Positions 17,815-28,145 of a DNA stretch of 64,000 nucleotides are shown in pieces. The notes under the pieces are model-generated. The model searched no databases. It was not told where the DNA came from and saw only the letters and a list, made by a program, of their open reading frames with translations. Every line of letters starts with the position of its first letter. Within the stretch, counting starts at the first letter, position 1. Origin of the DNA: Geomobilibacter sp964432205 (GTDB lineage Bacteria; Desulfobacterota; Desulfuromonadia; Geobacterales; DSM-12255); NCBI GenBank assembly GCA_964432205.1, contig CAYSMK010000011.1, positions 1-64,000 of the forward strand, read 5' to 3'. A program made the position numbers and the translations under genes.

Positions 17815-18318
17815 ATGGAATCGATCTTCTTCACCATCGTGGCTGCAGCGGCGATCCTGTTCAGCCTCCTCGTCATCACCTGCAAAAACCCGATCAACAG
17901 CGCCCTTTCGCTGGTGATGACCTTTTTCTGCCTGGCGACCTTCTACGTGATGCTCGATGCACCGTTCATGGCCGCCATCCAGGTGATCGTCTATGCCGGC
18001 GCCATCATGGTGCTTATCATCTTCGTCATCATGCTGTTGAACGTCAGGACCGAGTCCGGACGCAGAACCACCCATGCGCTGTTTATCGGCGGCGCAACCG
18101 GAGTCTTTCTGCTCTTCCAGACCTTCTACTTCCTGAACCGGAGCAGTCTTACCGGTGCCAAGGGGACCATCGACTCGGCAATGATCCAGCAGGTCGGCCA
18201 CACCGAACTGATCGGTACGGCCATGTTCACCGAGTTCCTCCTCCCGTTCGAGGCGGCCTCCATCCTCCTGCTGGCGGCGATTGTCGGGGCCGTCGTACTG
18301 TCCAAGAAAAAACTCTAA
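17815..18318 (+). CDS. nuoJ: NADH-quinone oxidoreductase subunit J
   Basis: The 167-residue membrane subunit has five helices, with the conserved third helix VIVYAGAIMVLIIFVIMLLN that carries the pi-bulge involved in coupling. The end LLLAAIVGAVVLSKKKL is typical. It lies between nuoI and nuoK with short spacers. Confidence 0.96.
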   Translation: MESIFFTIVAAAAILFSLLVITCKNPINSALSLVMTFFCLATFYVMLDAPFMAAIQVIVYAGAIMVLIIFVIMLLNVRTESGRRTTHALFIGGATGVFLLFQTFYFLNRSSLTGAKGTIDSAMIQQVGHTELIGTAMFTEFLLPFEAASILLLAAIVGAVVLSKKKL

Positions 18319-18331
18319 CAGGAGACGCGAC

Positions 18332-18634
18332 ATGCTAGCCCTGCACAATTATCTGATCGTAAGCGCCATAATTTTCGCCATCGGTACCATCGGGGTGCTG
18401 ACCCGCCGTAACGCCATCGTCATCTTCATGTGCGTGGAGATGATGCTGAACGCGGTCAACCTGACCTTCATCGCCCTCTCAAAATACCTGGGCAACCTGG
18501 ACGGACAGATCTTCGTCTTCTTCGTTATGACCGTTGCCGCTGCCGAAGCCGCAGTAGGCCTGGCCCTGATGATCGCGTTCTACAAGAATCGCGAGTCCAT
18601 CGACGTTGAGGATGTCAACCTCCTCAAGTGGTAG
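18332..18634 (+). CDS. nuoK: NADH-quinone oxidoreductase subunit K
   Basis: The 100-residue subunit has three helices. The conserved membrane glutamates are in FMCVEMMLNAVNL and VAAAEAAVGLAL. The start is the ATG at 18332 with CAGGAGA upstream; the frame extending into nuoJ is ignored. Confidence 0.97.
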   Translation: MLALHNYLIVSAIIFAIGTIGVLTRRNAIVIFMCVEMMLNAVNLTFIALSKYLGNLDGQIFVFFVMTVAAAEAAVGLALMIAFYKNRESIDVEDVNLLKW

Positions 18635-18683
18635 TACCACCTTTGCGAACGAATTTAGGAATATTAGGATAAAGGAGTCTGGA

Positions 18684-20690
18684 ATGCTCGAATATGTCTG
18701 GCTGATACCATTCTTTCCCCTCGTCGGGGTGGTCATCAACGGCCTCTTTGGGAAGAAGATCAAGAACGAGAAGGTGATCGGGGGGCTCGCTACCCTGCTG
18801 GTGGCATGTTCGTTCCTCGTCTCCTGCAGCATCCTGTTCAAGCTCATCTCCATGCCGGGAGAAGAGCGTGTCTATGAGAAGATCCTCTTCACCTGGATAC
18901 AGGTGGCCCAGTTCAAGGCTGACATCGGCTTCCTGGTTGACCCCCTGTCGGCGATCATGATCATGGTGGTCACCGGCGTCGGTTCCCTGATCCATCTCTA
19001 TTCCATCGGCTACATGCATGGTGAGGAAGGGTTCTACCGCTATTTCACCTACCTGAACCTGTTCACCTTCTCCATGCTGCTGCTGGTGCTCGGCAACAAC
19101 CTGCTGATCATGTTCGTCGGCTGGGAAGGGGTCGGTCTCTGCTCCTATCTGCTGATCGGCTACTACTTCCACAAGAAATCGGCCGGCGACGCGGGCAAGA
19201 AGGCGTTCGTCATGAACCGGGTCGGCGACTTCGGCTTCCTGCTCGGACTCTTCACCCTCTTCTGGTTCCTGGGGACCACCGGCAACGTCTGGACCATCAA
19301 CTTCAGGGAACTGGCCGCGGCCTCCCACCTCCTGCCGGTAGGCGGGGTGGTGACCATCATCACGCTCTGCTTCTTCCTGGGGGCCACCGGTAAGTCGGCC
19401 CAGATCCCGCTCTATACCTGGCTTCCGGACGCCATGGAAGGTCCGACCCCGGTTTCCGCCCTCATCCACGCCGCCACCATGGTCACCGCCGGTGTCTACA
19501 TGATCGGCCGGATGAACTTCGTCTTCATCAAGGCCCCGGAAACCATGTTGGTCATTGCCTGCGTCGGTGCCGCAACCGCCATTTTCGCGGCCACCATCGG
19601 TACGGCCCAGAACGATATCAAGCGGGTTTTGGCCTATTCGACGGTTTCCCAGCTCGGGTTCATGTTCCTGGCCATGGGGGTCGGCGCCTTTGCCGCCGGT
19701 ATCTTCCACCTGATGACCCACGCCTTCTTCAAGGCCTGTCTGTTCCTCGGTTCCGGTTCGGTCATCCACGCCATGCACCACGCCCTGCACCATGCCCATT
19801 CCCATGACGATCCGCAGGACATGCGCAACATGGGCGGCCTGAAGAAGCAGATGCCGGTGACGTTCCTGACGTTCCTTGCCTCCACCATCGCCATCGCAGG
19901 TATTCCGGGCTTCTCCGGCTTCTTCTCCAAGGACGAGATCCTTTGGCAGGCATTCAGCAATCCGTTCCACGGCGGCCTGAACATCGTCCTCTGGGGAACG
20001 GGTGCCGTTGCCGCCGGTTTCACCGCCTTTTACATGTTCCGCCTGGTATTCATGACCTTCTTCGGCGACTGCCGGATCAATGCCAAGGCCAAGGACCACC
20101 TGCACGAGTCGCCGGCGGTGATTACCATCCCGCTCATCGTCCTCGGCCTCCTCGCCGTGGTCGGCGGCTACGTCGGCATTCCCAAACTGATCGGCGATGT
20201 GATCGGCGGCATTCCCAACTACTTCGAGCACTGGCTGGCTCCGGTCTTCCATATCTCGGAGGAGTTCGTCAAGCAGCACGGCCACGGCGGGGCTCATTTC
20301 AGCCATGCCCTTGAGTGGGGCCTCATGGGGACTTCGGTCGTCATCGCGGTGATCGGGATCAGCATCGCCTACGCACTCTATGTCGTCTCGCCCCAGATCC
20401 CGGCCCGGTTTACCGCCGCCTTCCCGGCACTGCATCGGGCGGTCTACAACAAGTGGTATGTCGACGAGATCTACGACTTCATCTTCGTCAATCCCTGCAA
20501 GGCGTTCGGCAACGTTCTCTGGAAAGGGTTCGACGTGCTGGTGGTTGACGGCATTGTCAACGGCGTTGCCAAGGTAGTGATGGGGATCAGTACCGGCATG
20601 AAGGGACTCCAGTCCGGCTATGTCCACAACTACGCCTTCGGTATGGCCGCCGGCGTGGTGGCGATCCTCGCCTTCTACCTCTTTCGCTGA
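18684..20690 (+). CDS. nuoL: NADH-quinone oxidoreductase subunit L
   Basis: The 668-residue antiporter-like subunit is the distal proton pump. Key positions are in helix TM5 (VGWEGVGLCSYLLIGYY, glutamate), the lysine in FLGATGKSAQIPLYTWLPD, and the later lysine in THAFFKACLFLGSGSVIHA. A histidine-rich loop HHALHHAHSHDD follows, and the C-terminal lateral helix is present. The start ATG at 18684 has AAAGGAG upstream; the longer frame overlapping nuoK is not used. Confidence 0.97.
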   Translation: MLEYVWLIPFFPLVGVVINGLFGKKIKNEKVIGGLATLLVACSFLVSCSILFKLISMPGEERVYEKILFTWIQVAQFKADIGFLVDPLSAIMIMVVTGVGSLIHLYSIGYMHGEEGFYRYFTYLNLFTFSMLLLVLGNNLLIMFVGWEGVGLCSYLLIGYYFHKKSAGDAGKKAFVMNRVGDFGFLLGLFTLFWFLGTTGNVWTINFRELAAASHLLPVGGVVTIITLCFFLGATGKSAQIPLYTWLPDAMEGPTPVSALIHAATMVTAGVYMIGRMNFVFIKAPETMLVIACVGAATAIFAATIGTAQNDIKRVLAYSTVSQLGFMFLAMGVGAFAAGIFHLMTHAFFKACLFLGSGSVIHAMHHALHHAHSHDDPQDMRNMGGLKKQMPVTFLTFLASTIAIAGIPGFSGFFSKDEILWQAFSNPFHGGLNIVLWGTGAVAAGFTAFYMFRLVFMTFFGDCRINAKAKDHLHESPAVITIPLIVLGLLAVVGGYVGIPKLIGDVIGGIPNYFEHWLAPVFHISEEFVKQHGHGGAHFSHALEWGLMGTSVVIAVIGISIAYALYVVSPQIPARFTAAFPALHRAVYNKWYVDEIYDFIFVNPCKAFGNVLWKGFDVLVVDGIVNGVAKVVMGISTGMKGLQSGYVHNYAFGMAAGVVAILAFYLFR

Positions 20691-20733
20691 GTGACACGAA
20701 ACATTTTTACTTGCTGATAAAGGAGCAGATTCA

Positions 20734-22308
<1,575 letters not shown>

Positions 22309-22339
22309 ATTGCCCACTAAGCACTGGAGGATACAGTAG

Positions 22340-23794
22340 ATGCAAGCTATCACCATTCCAGCGATCAACTTTGCCGCGATCATGCCGGAGACCATTCTCT
22401 CCGTAGTGGGCATGGCGCTCCTGCTGATCAACGTCTTCGTACCGAGCGAGAAGAAGGGATACCTTGCCTGGCTCAGTCTGGCCGGTATCATCGTCACCTT
22501 CTTCACCGTTGTCAGCGGCTGGGGCAATCCGCAGGAGGGGTTCAGCGGCTCGGTGCTGCAGGACAATTTCTCGCTCTTCTTCAAGGGGATCTTCCTGGTG
22601 GCTGGAGCCCTGTCGGTACTGATCACCGATCAGTATGTTGAGCGCGAAGGGTGCAATCACGGCGAGATCTACCCGCTGATGCTCTTTGCCACGGTCGGCA
22701 TGATGCTGATGGCTGCCGGTACCGACCTGATGACCATCTTTATCGGCCTGGAGATCATGTCCATCTGTCTCTACGTCCTGGCCGGCTTCAACCGTGACAA
22801 TTTGAAATCCAACGAGGCAGGGCTCAAGTATTTCCTCCTCGGCGCATTCTCAACCGGCTTCCTGCTCTATGGCATGGCGCTCACCTACGGTGCCACCGGC
22901 ACCACCAAACTGGCCAAGATAGCTGCCTATGCGACTCAGAACGGCATGGTTGCAAACAATCCGCTGCTGCTGGTCGGCATGCTCCTGATGGCAACCGGTT
23001 TTGCATTCAAGGTGGCGGCTGCGCCGTTCCATATGTGGACCCCGGACGTCTATGAAGGCGCGCCTACCCCGGTGACCGCCTTCATGTCGGTCGGTCCCAA
23101 GGCCGCGGGTTTTGCCGCCTTTCTGCGGGTGCTCATCATCGCCATGCCGACACTGAAGCCCGAGTGGACCGGGCTCCTCTGGGTCCTTGCGGTGCTGACC
23201 ATGACCGTTGGCAATATCACCGCCCTCTACCAGCGGAACATCAAGCGGATGCTCGCCTATTCCTCCATTGCCCACGCCGGCTACATCTTGGTCGGTTTCA
23301 CCGCCGGCAACAGCGTCGGTACTGCCGGGGTAATGTTTTACATGCTTACCTACGCCTTCATGAACATCGGCGCCTTTGCAATTCTGATCCTCGCCGGCCG
23401 CAAGGGCGATAGCGGCAACACCCTCGACGATATGACCGGTTTCGGCTACAAGCATCCGATCCTCGGCGTGGTCATGACGATATTCCTGTTCTCTCTGGCC
23501 GGTATTCCACCGGCAGCCGGTTTTGTCGGCAAGTTCTACCTCTTCTCCGGGGCCATCCAGGCCGGCTATTTCTGGCTCGCCATCATCGGGGTACTGAACA
23601 GCGCTGCCTCCGTCTATTACTACCTGCGAGTCATGGTGTACATGTACATGAAGGAGCCGGTGGAAGATTTCGGCTGGCTGCAGGTTACCCCGGCCTTTGC
23701 CCTCTGCCTGCTGGTTTCGGTAGCCGGTGTGCTGATTCCGGGGATCTCTCCCGGCATCCTGCTCTCACTGGCACAAAAAGCTGTTTTCATGTAA
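22340..23794 (+). CDS. nuoN: NADH-quinone oxidoreductase subunit N
   Basis: The 484-residue antiporter-like subunit closes the operon. It has the glutamate in FIGLEIMSICLYVLAG, the lysine in AFKVAAAPFHMWTPDVYEGA and the lysine in QRNIKRMLAYSSIAHAGYIL. Its stop is followed within 30 bases by a terminator. Confidence 0.97.
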   Translation: MQAITIPAINFAAIMPETILSVVGMALLLINVFVPSEKKGYLAWLSLAGIIVTFFTVVSGWGNPQEGFSGSVLQDNFSLFFKGIFLVAGALSVLITDQYVEREGCNHGEIYPLMLFATVGMMLMAAGTDLMTIFIGLEIMSICLYVLAGFNRDNLKSNEAGLKYFLLGAFSTGFLLYGMALTYGATGTTKLAKIAAYATQNGMVANNPLLLVGMLLMATGFAFKVAAAPFHMWTPDVYEGAPTPVTAFMSVGPKAAGFAAFLRVLIIAMPTLKPEWTGLLWVLAVLTMTVGNITALYQRNIKRMLAYSSIAHAGYILVGFTAGNSVGTAGVMFYMLTYAFMNIGAFAILILAGRKGDSGNTLDDMTGFGYKHPILGVVMTIFLFSLAGIPPAAGFVGKFYLFSGAIQAGYFWLAIIGVLNSAASVYYYLRVMVYMYMKEPVEDFGWLQVTPAFALCLLVSVAGVLIPGISPGILLSLAQKAVFM

Positions 23795-23820
23795 CCGCAT
23801 CATCTTAGATTGACATTTGG

Positions 23821-23855
23821 AGCCCCTCTGGAAGAATATCCAGTGGGGCTTTTCT
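23821..23855 (+). terminator. Rho-independent terminator of the nuo operon
   Basis: AGCCCCTCTGG pairs with CCAGTGGGGCT at 10 of 11 positions around an eight-base loop, followed by TTTCTT. It sits 27 bases after the nuoN stop. Confidence 0.8.
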
Positions 23856-23897
23856 TGTGCGGCCGACTTTCTGATCAACGGGGTGGCAGCTGTGGCG

Positions 23898-24524
23898 ATG
23901 AAGATGATCTTTTCCCGAAACGATTACCGTATCATGGTTGATCATGACGAACGGCGGGCCTGTATCATCAAGGGAAAGAACACTCTCAACGTCACCCTGG
24001 AAGAGCTCACCCCCCTTTCCCCGGTGGCGGCCAAGCATCTCAGGTTGATGGGTTGTGAGCCGGCGAATTACCTGAATATCGGGTTTACCAACCAGGTGAT
24101 CCTGAAGGAGGCAGCCTCTGCCTGGCAACAGGCGCTGGAGACCGTTGCGAGTCTGACCAGAAAAAAGGACAGCTCCATGATCCCGACGTTCTGGAACAAT
24201 CTGACCGGTCTCCTGGAACTGAGAGAGGCCGAGGACAGCTTTGCGGCCTGTCAGCGGACGGCGAGCATGATGTTCGAGTATGGCGAGCGCACCGGTCCGC
24301 CGAGTTCCCTGCAGGAGCTGCGCAAGCGCTATCCACGGGCGGCTGCCTACATCCTGGCAGAATCCTACGCCTTTTCTGCGGATGAAAGGGTAGCCGGGCG
24401 GGCGCGGCGGGCGATGCATCTCCTTGCCGGCAACGGCAATATTGACAGGGCGCTGGAGCTACTGCCCAGGACGCCGCCCAATCTACAGCATGAGAAGCGG
24501 CGGCGGGAGCCTGGTGATGAATAA
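23898..24524 (+). CDS. Conserved hypothetical protein (208 aa)
   Basis: The start is uncertain. The ATG at 23898 is preferred because an ORF start at 23817 would run through the nuoN terminator; GTG codons at 23883 and 23892 are also possible. The product begins with a short strand-rich section (FSRNDYRIMVDHDERRACII) and is then helical, with a repeat-like second half (ALETVASL, LTGLLELREAEDSFAACQRT, RALELLP). No signal peptide, membrane span or catalytic motif is seen. It ends 38 bases before a diguanylate cyclase gene and may be co-transcribed with it. I do not recognise a function. Confidence 0.6.
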   Translation: MKMIFSRNDYRIMVDHDERRACIIKGKNTLNVTLEELTPLSPVAAKHLRLMGCEPANYLNIGFTNQVILKEAASAWQQALETVASLTRKKDSSMIPTFWNNLTGLLELREAEDSFAACQRTASMMFEYGERTGPPSSLQELRKRYPRAAAYILAESYAFSADERVAGRARRAMHLLAGNGNIDRALELLPRTPPNLQHEKRRREPGDE

Positions 24525-24562
24525 CGATTGCCTGATGCGTCAGAGCGGCGGTAAGCACACCG

Positions 24563-25627
24563 ATGGTTGAAAAGGCAAAACAGCTAGAGGGGCAGATCCG
24601 CGAGCTCACTGATCTCATCGGGATTGCTCGTGCTGTTGTCGAAAGTCTCGAACTGGACGAGGTCCTGGACAAGGTACTTTCCAGCGCCCGGGACCTGTTG
24701 GATATGCCTGCCGGCAGCCTGGCCGTTTACGACGAGCAGAGACAGGCCATGGTGCTCCATGTCCATTCGGGGTTGTCCACGGAATTCACGAGTATTGATC
24801 GTTGGCCGATTGCCGGTCGTGGCGACAGTGTCACCGCAGCGGCTTTTGCCACCGGGAACGTGGCGGTAGTGCCGGACCTGTCGCGGGACACCGACAACAA
24901 CGATCAGTCGCTGAGGCGAGAAGGTATCGCTGCGCTGATATGTATTCCCTTGCTTTACAACGACCAGCCGGTCGGCGTGCTCTACCTCTATGACTTCGTG
25001 CCGCGGCAGTTTGCCGACCGGCAACTCGACCTGATGGCGCTGCTCTCGTCATTTGCCGTAATGGCGATCAACAATGCGAGCCTGCATGCCCGTACCCGGC
25101 AGATGGCAATTACCGACGCCCTGACCGGGCTGCACAATAACCGGTACTTCAAGCAGGTCTTTCCCCAGGAGATGGCGCGAGCGCGGCGCTATGCCAAGCC
25201 GTTGACCCTGATCATGGTCGATATCGACAACTTCAAGCGGATAAACGACACCTATGGCCACCCGCGAGGGGATCAGGTGCTGCAGTCTCTGGGAAAGGTC
25301 CTGTCGACATCGCTCAGGGCTTCTGACTATTCGTTCCGTTACGGTGGCGAAGAGTTTGCCGTCATCCTGCCCGAAACGCGCCTGGAGGGTGCGTTCCTCG
25401 TTGCTGAACTGCTCCGCGAAAAGGTCAAGGAAATGGTGACGCCGCTCAAAACCAATGGCATTGCCCAACCGGTCACCATCAGCCTTGGTGTGGCCTCCTT
25501 TCCGAATGACTACAGCTCGTCCGAACATCTGTTGCGCCATGCCGATCACTGTCTCTACAGGGCCAAACAGGAAGGCAAGGACCGGGTCTACTGGGAGAGT
25601 ACCCAGGAAGTAAGGAAATTGTCATAG
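24563..25627 (+). CDS. Diguanylate cyclase with N-terminal GAF domain
   Basis: The 354-residue protein has a short coiled segment (1-30), a GAF sensor domain (about 25-170) and a GGDEF domain (about 185-345). The active-site loop is intact as RYGGEEF, and an RASD motif five residues ahead of it is the canonical inhibitory I-site. It should make c-di-GMP from two GTP with product feedback. There is no membrane helix, so it senses a cytoplasmic signal through GAF. The next gene encodes a PilZ-like protein, a likely local effector. Confidence 0.93.
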   Translation: MVEKAKQLEGQIRELTDLIGIARAVVESLELDEVLDKVLSSARDLLDMPAGSLAVYDEQRQAMVLHVHSGLSTEFTSIDRWPIAGRGDSVTAAAFATGNVAVVPDLSRDTDNNDQSLRREGIAALICIPLLYNDQPVGVLYLYDFVPRQFADRQLDLMALLSSFAVMAINNASLHARTRQMAITDALTGLHNNRYFKQVFPQEMARARRYAKPLTLIMVDIDNFKRINDTYGHPRGDQVLQSLGKVLSTSLRASDYSFRYGGEEFAVILPETRLEGAFLVAELLREKVKEMVTPLKTNGIAQPVTISLGVASFPNDYSSSEHLLRHADHCLYRAKQEGKDRVYWESTQEVRKLS

Positions 25628-25636
25628 GAGTGGTTG

Positions 25637-26695
25637 ATGTCTGAGGCATTCGAGGAGTATGCCCGGTATTTCCATACCGATCTCAGGGTCGAGATCGGTA
25701 TCCGCCTTCCCACGAGGGACATCTTCCGGGAATGGGGGGTGGTGCACGACTACCATGACGACCGGATCGTGGTGGAGCTGTCGCGCGACCAGCTTCCTGC
25801 CGGTGTGACGCTTGATTGCGGCGCGATCCTTGATGTGGGGGTATGGGTTAAAGAGCAGGTTTACACCTGCAATGCAATCATTGTAGAAAAAACGGGGGTC
25901 GTCACCTACGTCATTCAACTGTTAAGCTCGGTTACGCTGAAGGAGCGTCGGGAGTTTTTCAGAATTGGCGTGGTCCTGCGGCTCAAGTATGCATTCCCGC
26001 CGCATGACCAGACAGGCAACGTGGTTCGTGAGGAGTGGGAGAAACGGGCGGAGCTGGAATATTTGAAGCATATCGATGCCGGGAGCGACTTCGTCGACTC
26101 CCAGCTGTTCTTCGCCACGCATCATCATCTGCGACCGTCCGGTCAGGAACTGCAGTGGGTGGACAGCATCGGCACGCCAGCTACCATCTGCGGTGGCGGG
26201 GTGCGTTTCAAGCTCCCCCGTCAGCTGCACGAAGGGGAGATGCTCAACCTCGAATTCCACCTGCCGCTCAAACCGATGAGAATCGTGCATGTCGTCGGCG
26301 AGGTGGTCCATGTCATGGAGCCGGTGCGCAGTTCCGGCAAAGCCAGCATCGAATATCCTACCGGCATGCGTTTCAAATGGATTGACACGCGAGACCGCGA
26401 GCTGATCATTCAATATATTTCGAGTGAGCAGTTGGAGCAGTTGCGACGATTGAGCAGCAGCCTCCGTTATCAGGAGGAGCCGGTTGCAGCGCCAGCGGCC
26501 CCACTGACCTGGCAACAGCTGCTCAGGCGGGTGGTCATCGCCCTGGTCATTGCGCTCCTTTTCTACGAGATCACCCTTTATTTCATCGAGTACGCCACCA
26601 GCGGTAAAAGCGAGATCCAGAGCATGTATGGCAAGGAACTCGGCAAATATCGCCTGAAGCGCTTCATCCCCGATCTCCCCCGCGAGAAGCAATAA
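25637..26695 (+). CDS. PilZ-like protein with C-terminal membrane anchor
   Basis: The ATG at 25637 has AGGAG upstream; a TTG three bases earlier is in frame. The 352-residue protein resembles YcgR-type proteins: an N-terminal beta domain (about 10-100), then the c-di-GMP switch RREFFR at the PilZ start, and near residue 185 the strand ATICGGGVRF where a PilZ domain normally has D/N-x-S-x-x-G. That second motif is thus degenerate. A single membrane helix (VVIALVIALLFYEITLYFI) near the C-terminus leaves a short basic tail. Ligand binding is doubtful without the second motif. It sits nine bases after the cyclase gene. Confidence 0.75.
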   Translation: MSEAFEEYARYFHTDLRVEIGIRLPTRDIFREWGVVHDYHDDRIVVELSRDQLPAGVTLDCGAILDVGVWVKEQVYTCNAIIVEKTGVVTYVIQLLSSVTLKERREFFRIGVVLRLKYAFPPHDQTGNVVREEWEKRAELEYLKHIDAGSDFVDSQLFFATHHHLRPSGQELQWVDSIGTPATICGGGVRFKLPRQLHEGEMLNLEFHLPLKPMRIVHVVGEVVHVMEPVRSSGKASIEYPTGMRFKWIDTRDRELIIQYISSEQLEQLRRLSSSLRYQEEPVAAPAAPLTWQQLLRRVVIALVIALLFYEITLYFIEYATSGKSEIQSMYGKELGKYRLKRFIPDLPREKQ

Positions 26696-26873
26696 CCTCC
26701 GTAACTCCCGCATCGAGAGCAACCTGATACCTGCGCAAATGCCTCAGTCCTTAACGTACGGCCCAGGCTGTAAAATGGTTAACCGGAACGTTGAAATTGA
26801 CAAACAGGGATTTGCATCGATACTGTAACGATCGGCAGAAGCGAACCATATTTCTCCACAAGGAAACAGACTC

Positions 26874-27716
26874 GTGCAACAAACGACAATGAAAGATGAA
26901 CCGATCACCCTCATGCTGATCGGTGGTGGAAGCCGCTGTTCGTCATTTATCGGCGCCCTGAGGGCCATCGAGCAGAAAGGGCTCAACGTGGCCGGTGTGG
27001 TGGGGGCTTCAACGGGAAGTATCGTCGCTGCCCTCTATGCCGCCGGCATGACAACCGACGAACTATACGCCGAGGCCCTGGAGCTTGATGCCGGCCGGTT
27101 CAAGGATGTCAGCCCCGCCGCCATGCTGACCGGTTATGGGCTCTGCAGCGGGGAGGCGCTTGAACGGTGGCTGAGGGACCGGCTGGAGGGAAAAGCCTTC
27201 AGGGCCCCCGGCCGTTGTCCGTTGCGGGTAATCGCCACCGACATCCTGAACTACGAACCGCTGCTCTTCAGTGCCGAGACGACGCCCGACCTGGACATTG
27301 CGACGGCAGTCCGTTGTTCGGCCGGCGTCCCCGGCGTCTTTGCCTGCCGCCGGCTCAACGTGGCCGGGCGGGAACGGGTGCTGGTGGACGGCTCGCTCAT
27401 GGCAGGTCTCGTGGAGAAACAACTGGAGCGCAGCGAAAAAACATTGGTGCTCAAGACGGTATCGAAGCGGACATTGCATCATGGCAAATCCGGCCGGTTC
27501 AATCTGGAGAGGTATGCCCACGAACTGCTGACCTATTTCATACATGGTCAGGAAAAGGAGTTCGTCAAGGGGGGTAAGTGGAAAGATACCATCCTCATCT
27601 ATTGTGCCGACATTTCACCGGCCCGATTTTCGCTCAGTCGCCAGGAGAGGATCTATCTGCAGGAGCAGGGATATGAGCAGACGCTCCAGTATCTTGAGTA
27701 CAAGTGGGGCATCTGA
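26874..27716 (+). CDS. Patatin-like phospholipase family protein
   Basis: The 280-residue protein has the patatin set: oxyanion loop GGGSRC (residues 18-23), nucleophile motif GASTGS, and the dyad aspartate in LVDGSLMAG. Patatin-like enzymes hydrolyse acyl chains from phospholipids or other lipids. The GTG at 26874 has AAGGA nine bases upstream; an ATG at 26889 is an alternative. No signal peptide is present. In the second oxyanion-loop motif the usual R-G after GGG is S-R, a mild variation. The 178-base gap upstream holds no gene. Confidence 0.85.
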   Translation: MQQTTMKDEPITLMLIGGGSRCSSFIGALRAIEQKGLNVAGVVGASTGSIVAALYAAGMTTDELYAEALELDAGRFKDVSPAAMLTGYGLCSGEALERWLRDRLEGKAFRAPGRCPLRVIATDILNYEPLLFSAETTPDLDIATAVRCSAGVPGVFACRRLNVAGRERVLVDGSLMAGLVEKQLERSEKTLVLKTVSKRTLHHGKSGRFNLERYAHELLTYFIHGQEKEFVKGGKWKDTILIYCADISPARFSLSRQERIYLQEQGYEQTLQYLEYKWGI

Positions 27717-27801
27717 CCGGTTGTCATGGCAGCCCGGTGTGTTATGATTTTGCAGTTACCCGCCGCTTTCCGTAATCCTTCCAGAATCCGAGGTGTCTAT
27801 C

Positions 27802-28137
27802 ATGCTACTCTTCCGGTGTTTCGTCGTCATGCTGCTTCCCATTGCACTGTCCGCCTGCGCCATGTTTACTGCCTGGAAATCCATCCCGCCGCCCGGCGGG
27901 TGCGACCAGTGCCACACCACTCCGATCGGGGGCGACTGGCAGGTGTCGTACAAGGCGCCGATCCTGTCGGACGAGCGGAACCAGCCGTATTTCCAGACCC
28001 CGGAATATACCATGCCCACGCAGGCTCAACCGTCATCGGTCCTGGACCTGCGCAAGGTTGAGGAACTCAAGTGCTTCGAATGCCACAAATCCCCGACCCC
28101 GGCCCATAGCGGGCGTGTCGGCCGTTTCCACCACTAA
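27802..28137 (+). CDS. Diheme c-type cytochrome lipoprotein
   Basis: The ATG at 27802, with a GAGG seven bases upstream, gives 111 residues; a GTG at 27793 is less likely. The N-terminus is a lipoprotein signal (LLPIALSAC, cleavage before the cysteine). Two heme-binding motifs follow: CDQCH and CFECH, about 56 residues apart. The protein should be tethered in the periplasm and carry two hemes. The last histidines (GRVGRFHH) could be distal ligands. It lies eight bases before pyk, which is an unexpected partner. Confidence 0.8.
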   Translation: MLLFRCFVVMLLPIALSACAMFTAWKSIPPPGGCDQCHTTPIGGDWQVSYKAPILSDERNQPYFQTPEYTMPTQAQPSSVLDLRKVEELKCFECHKSPTPAHSGRVGRFHH

Positions 28138-28145
28138 GGGAGCAT

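Noticed and set aside
26796..26826. TTGACA followed 18 bases later by TACTGT before the patatin-like gene
   Set aside because: The -10 matches the consensus at only three positions, too weak to list as a promoter.
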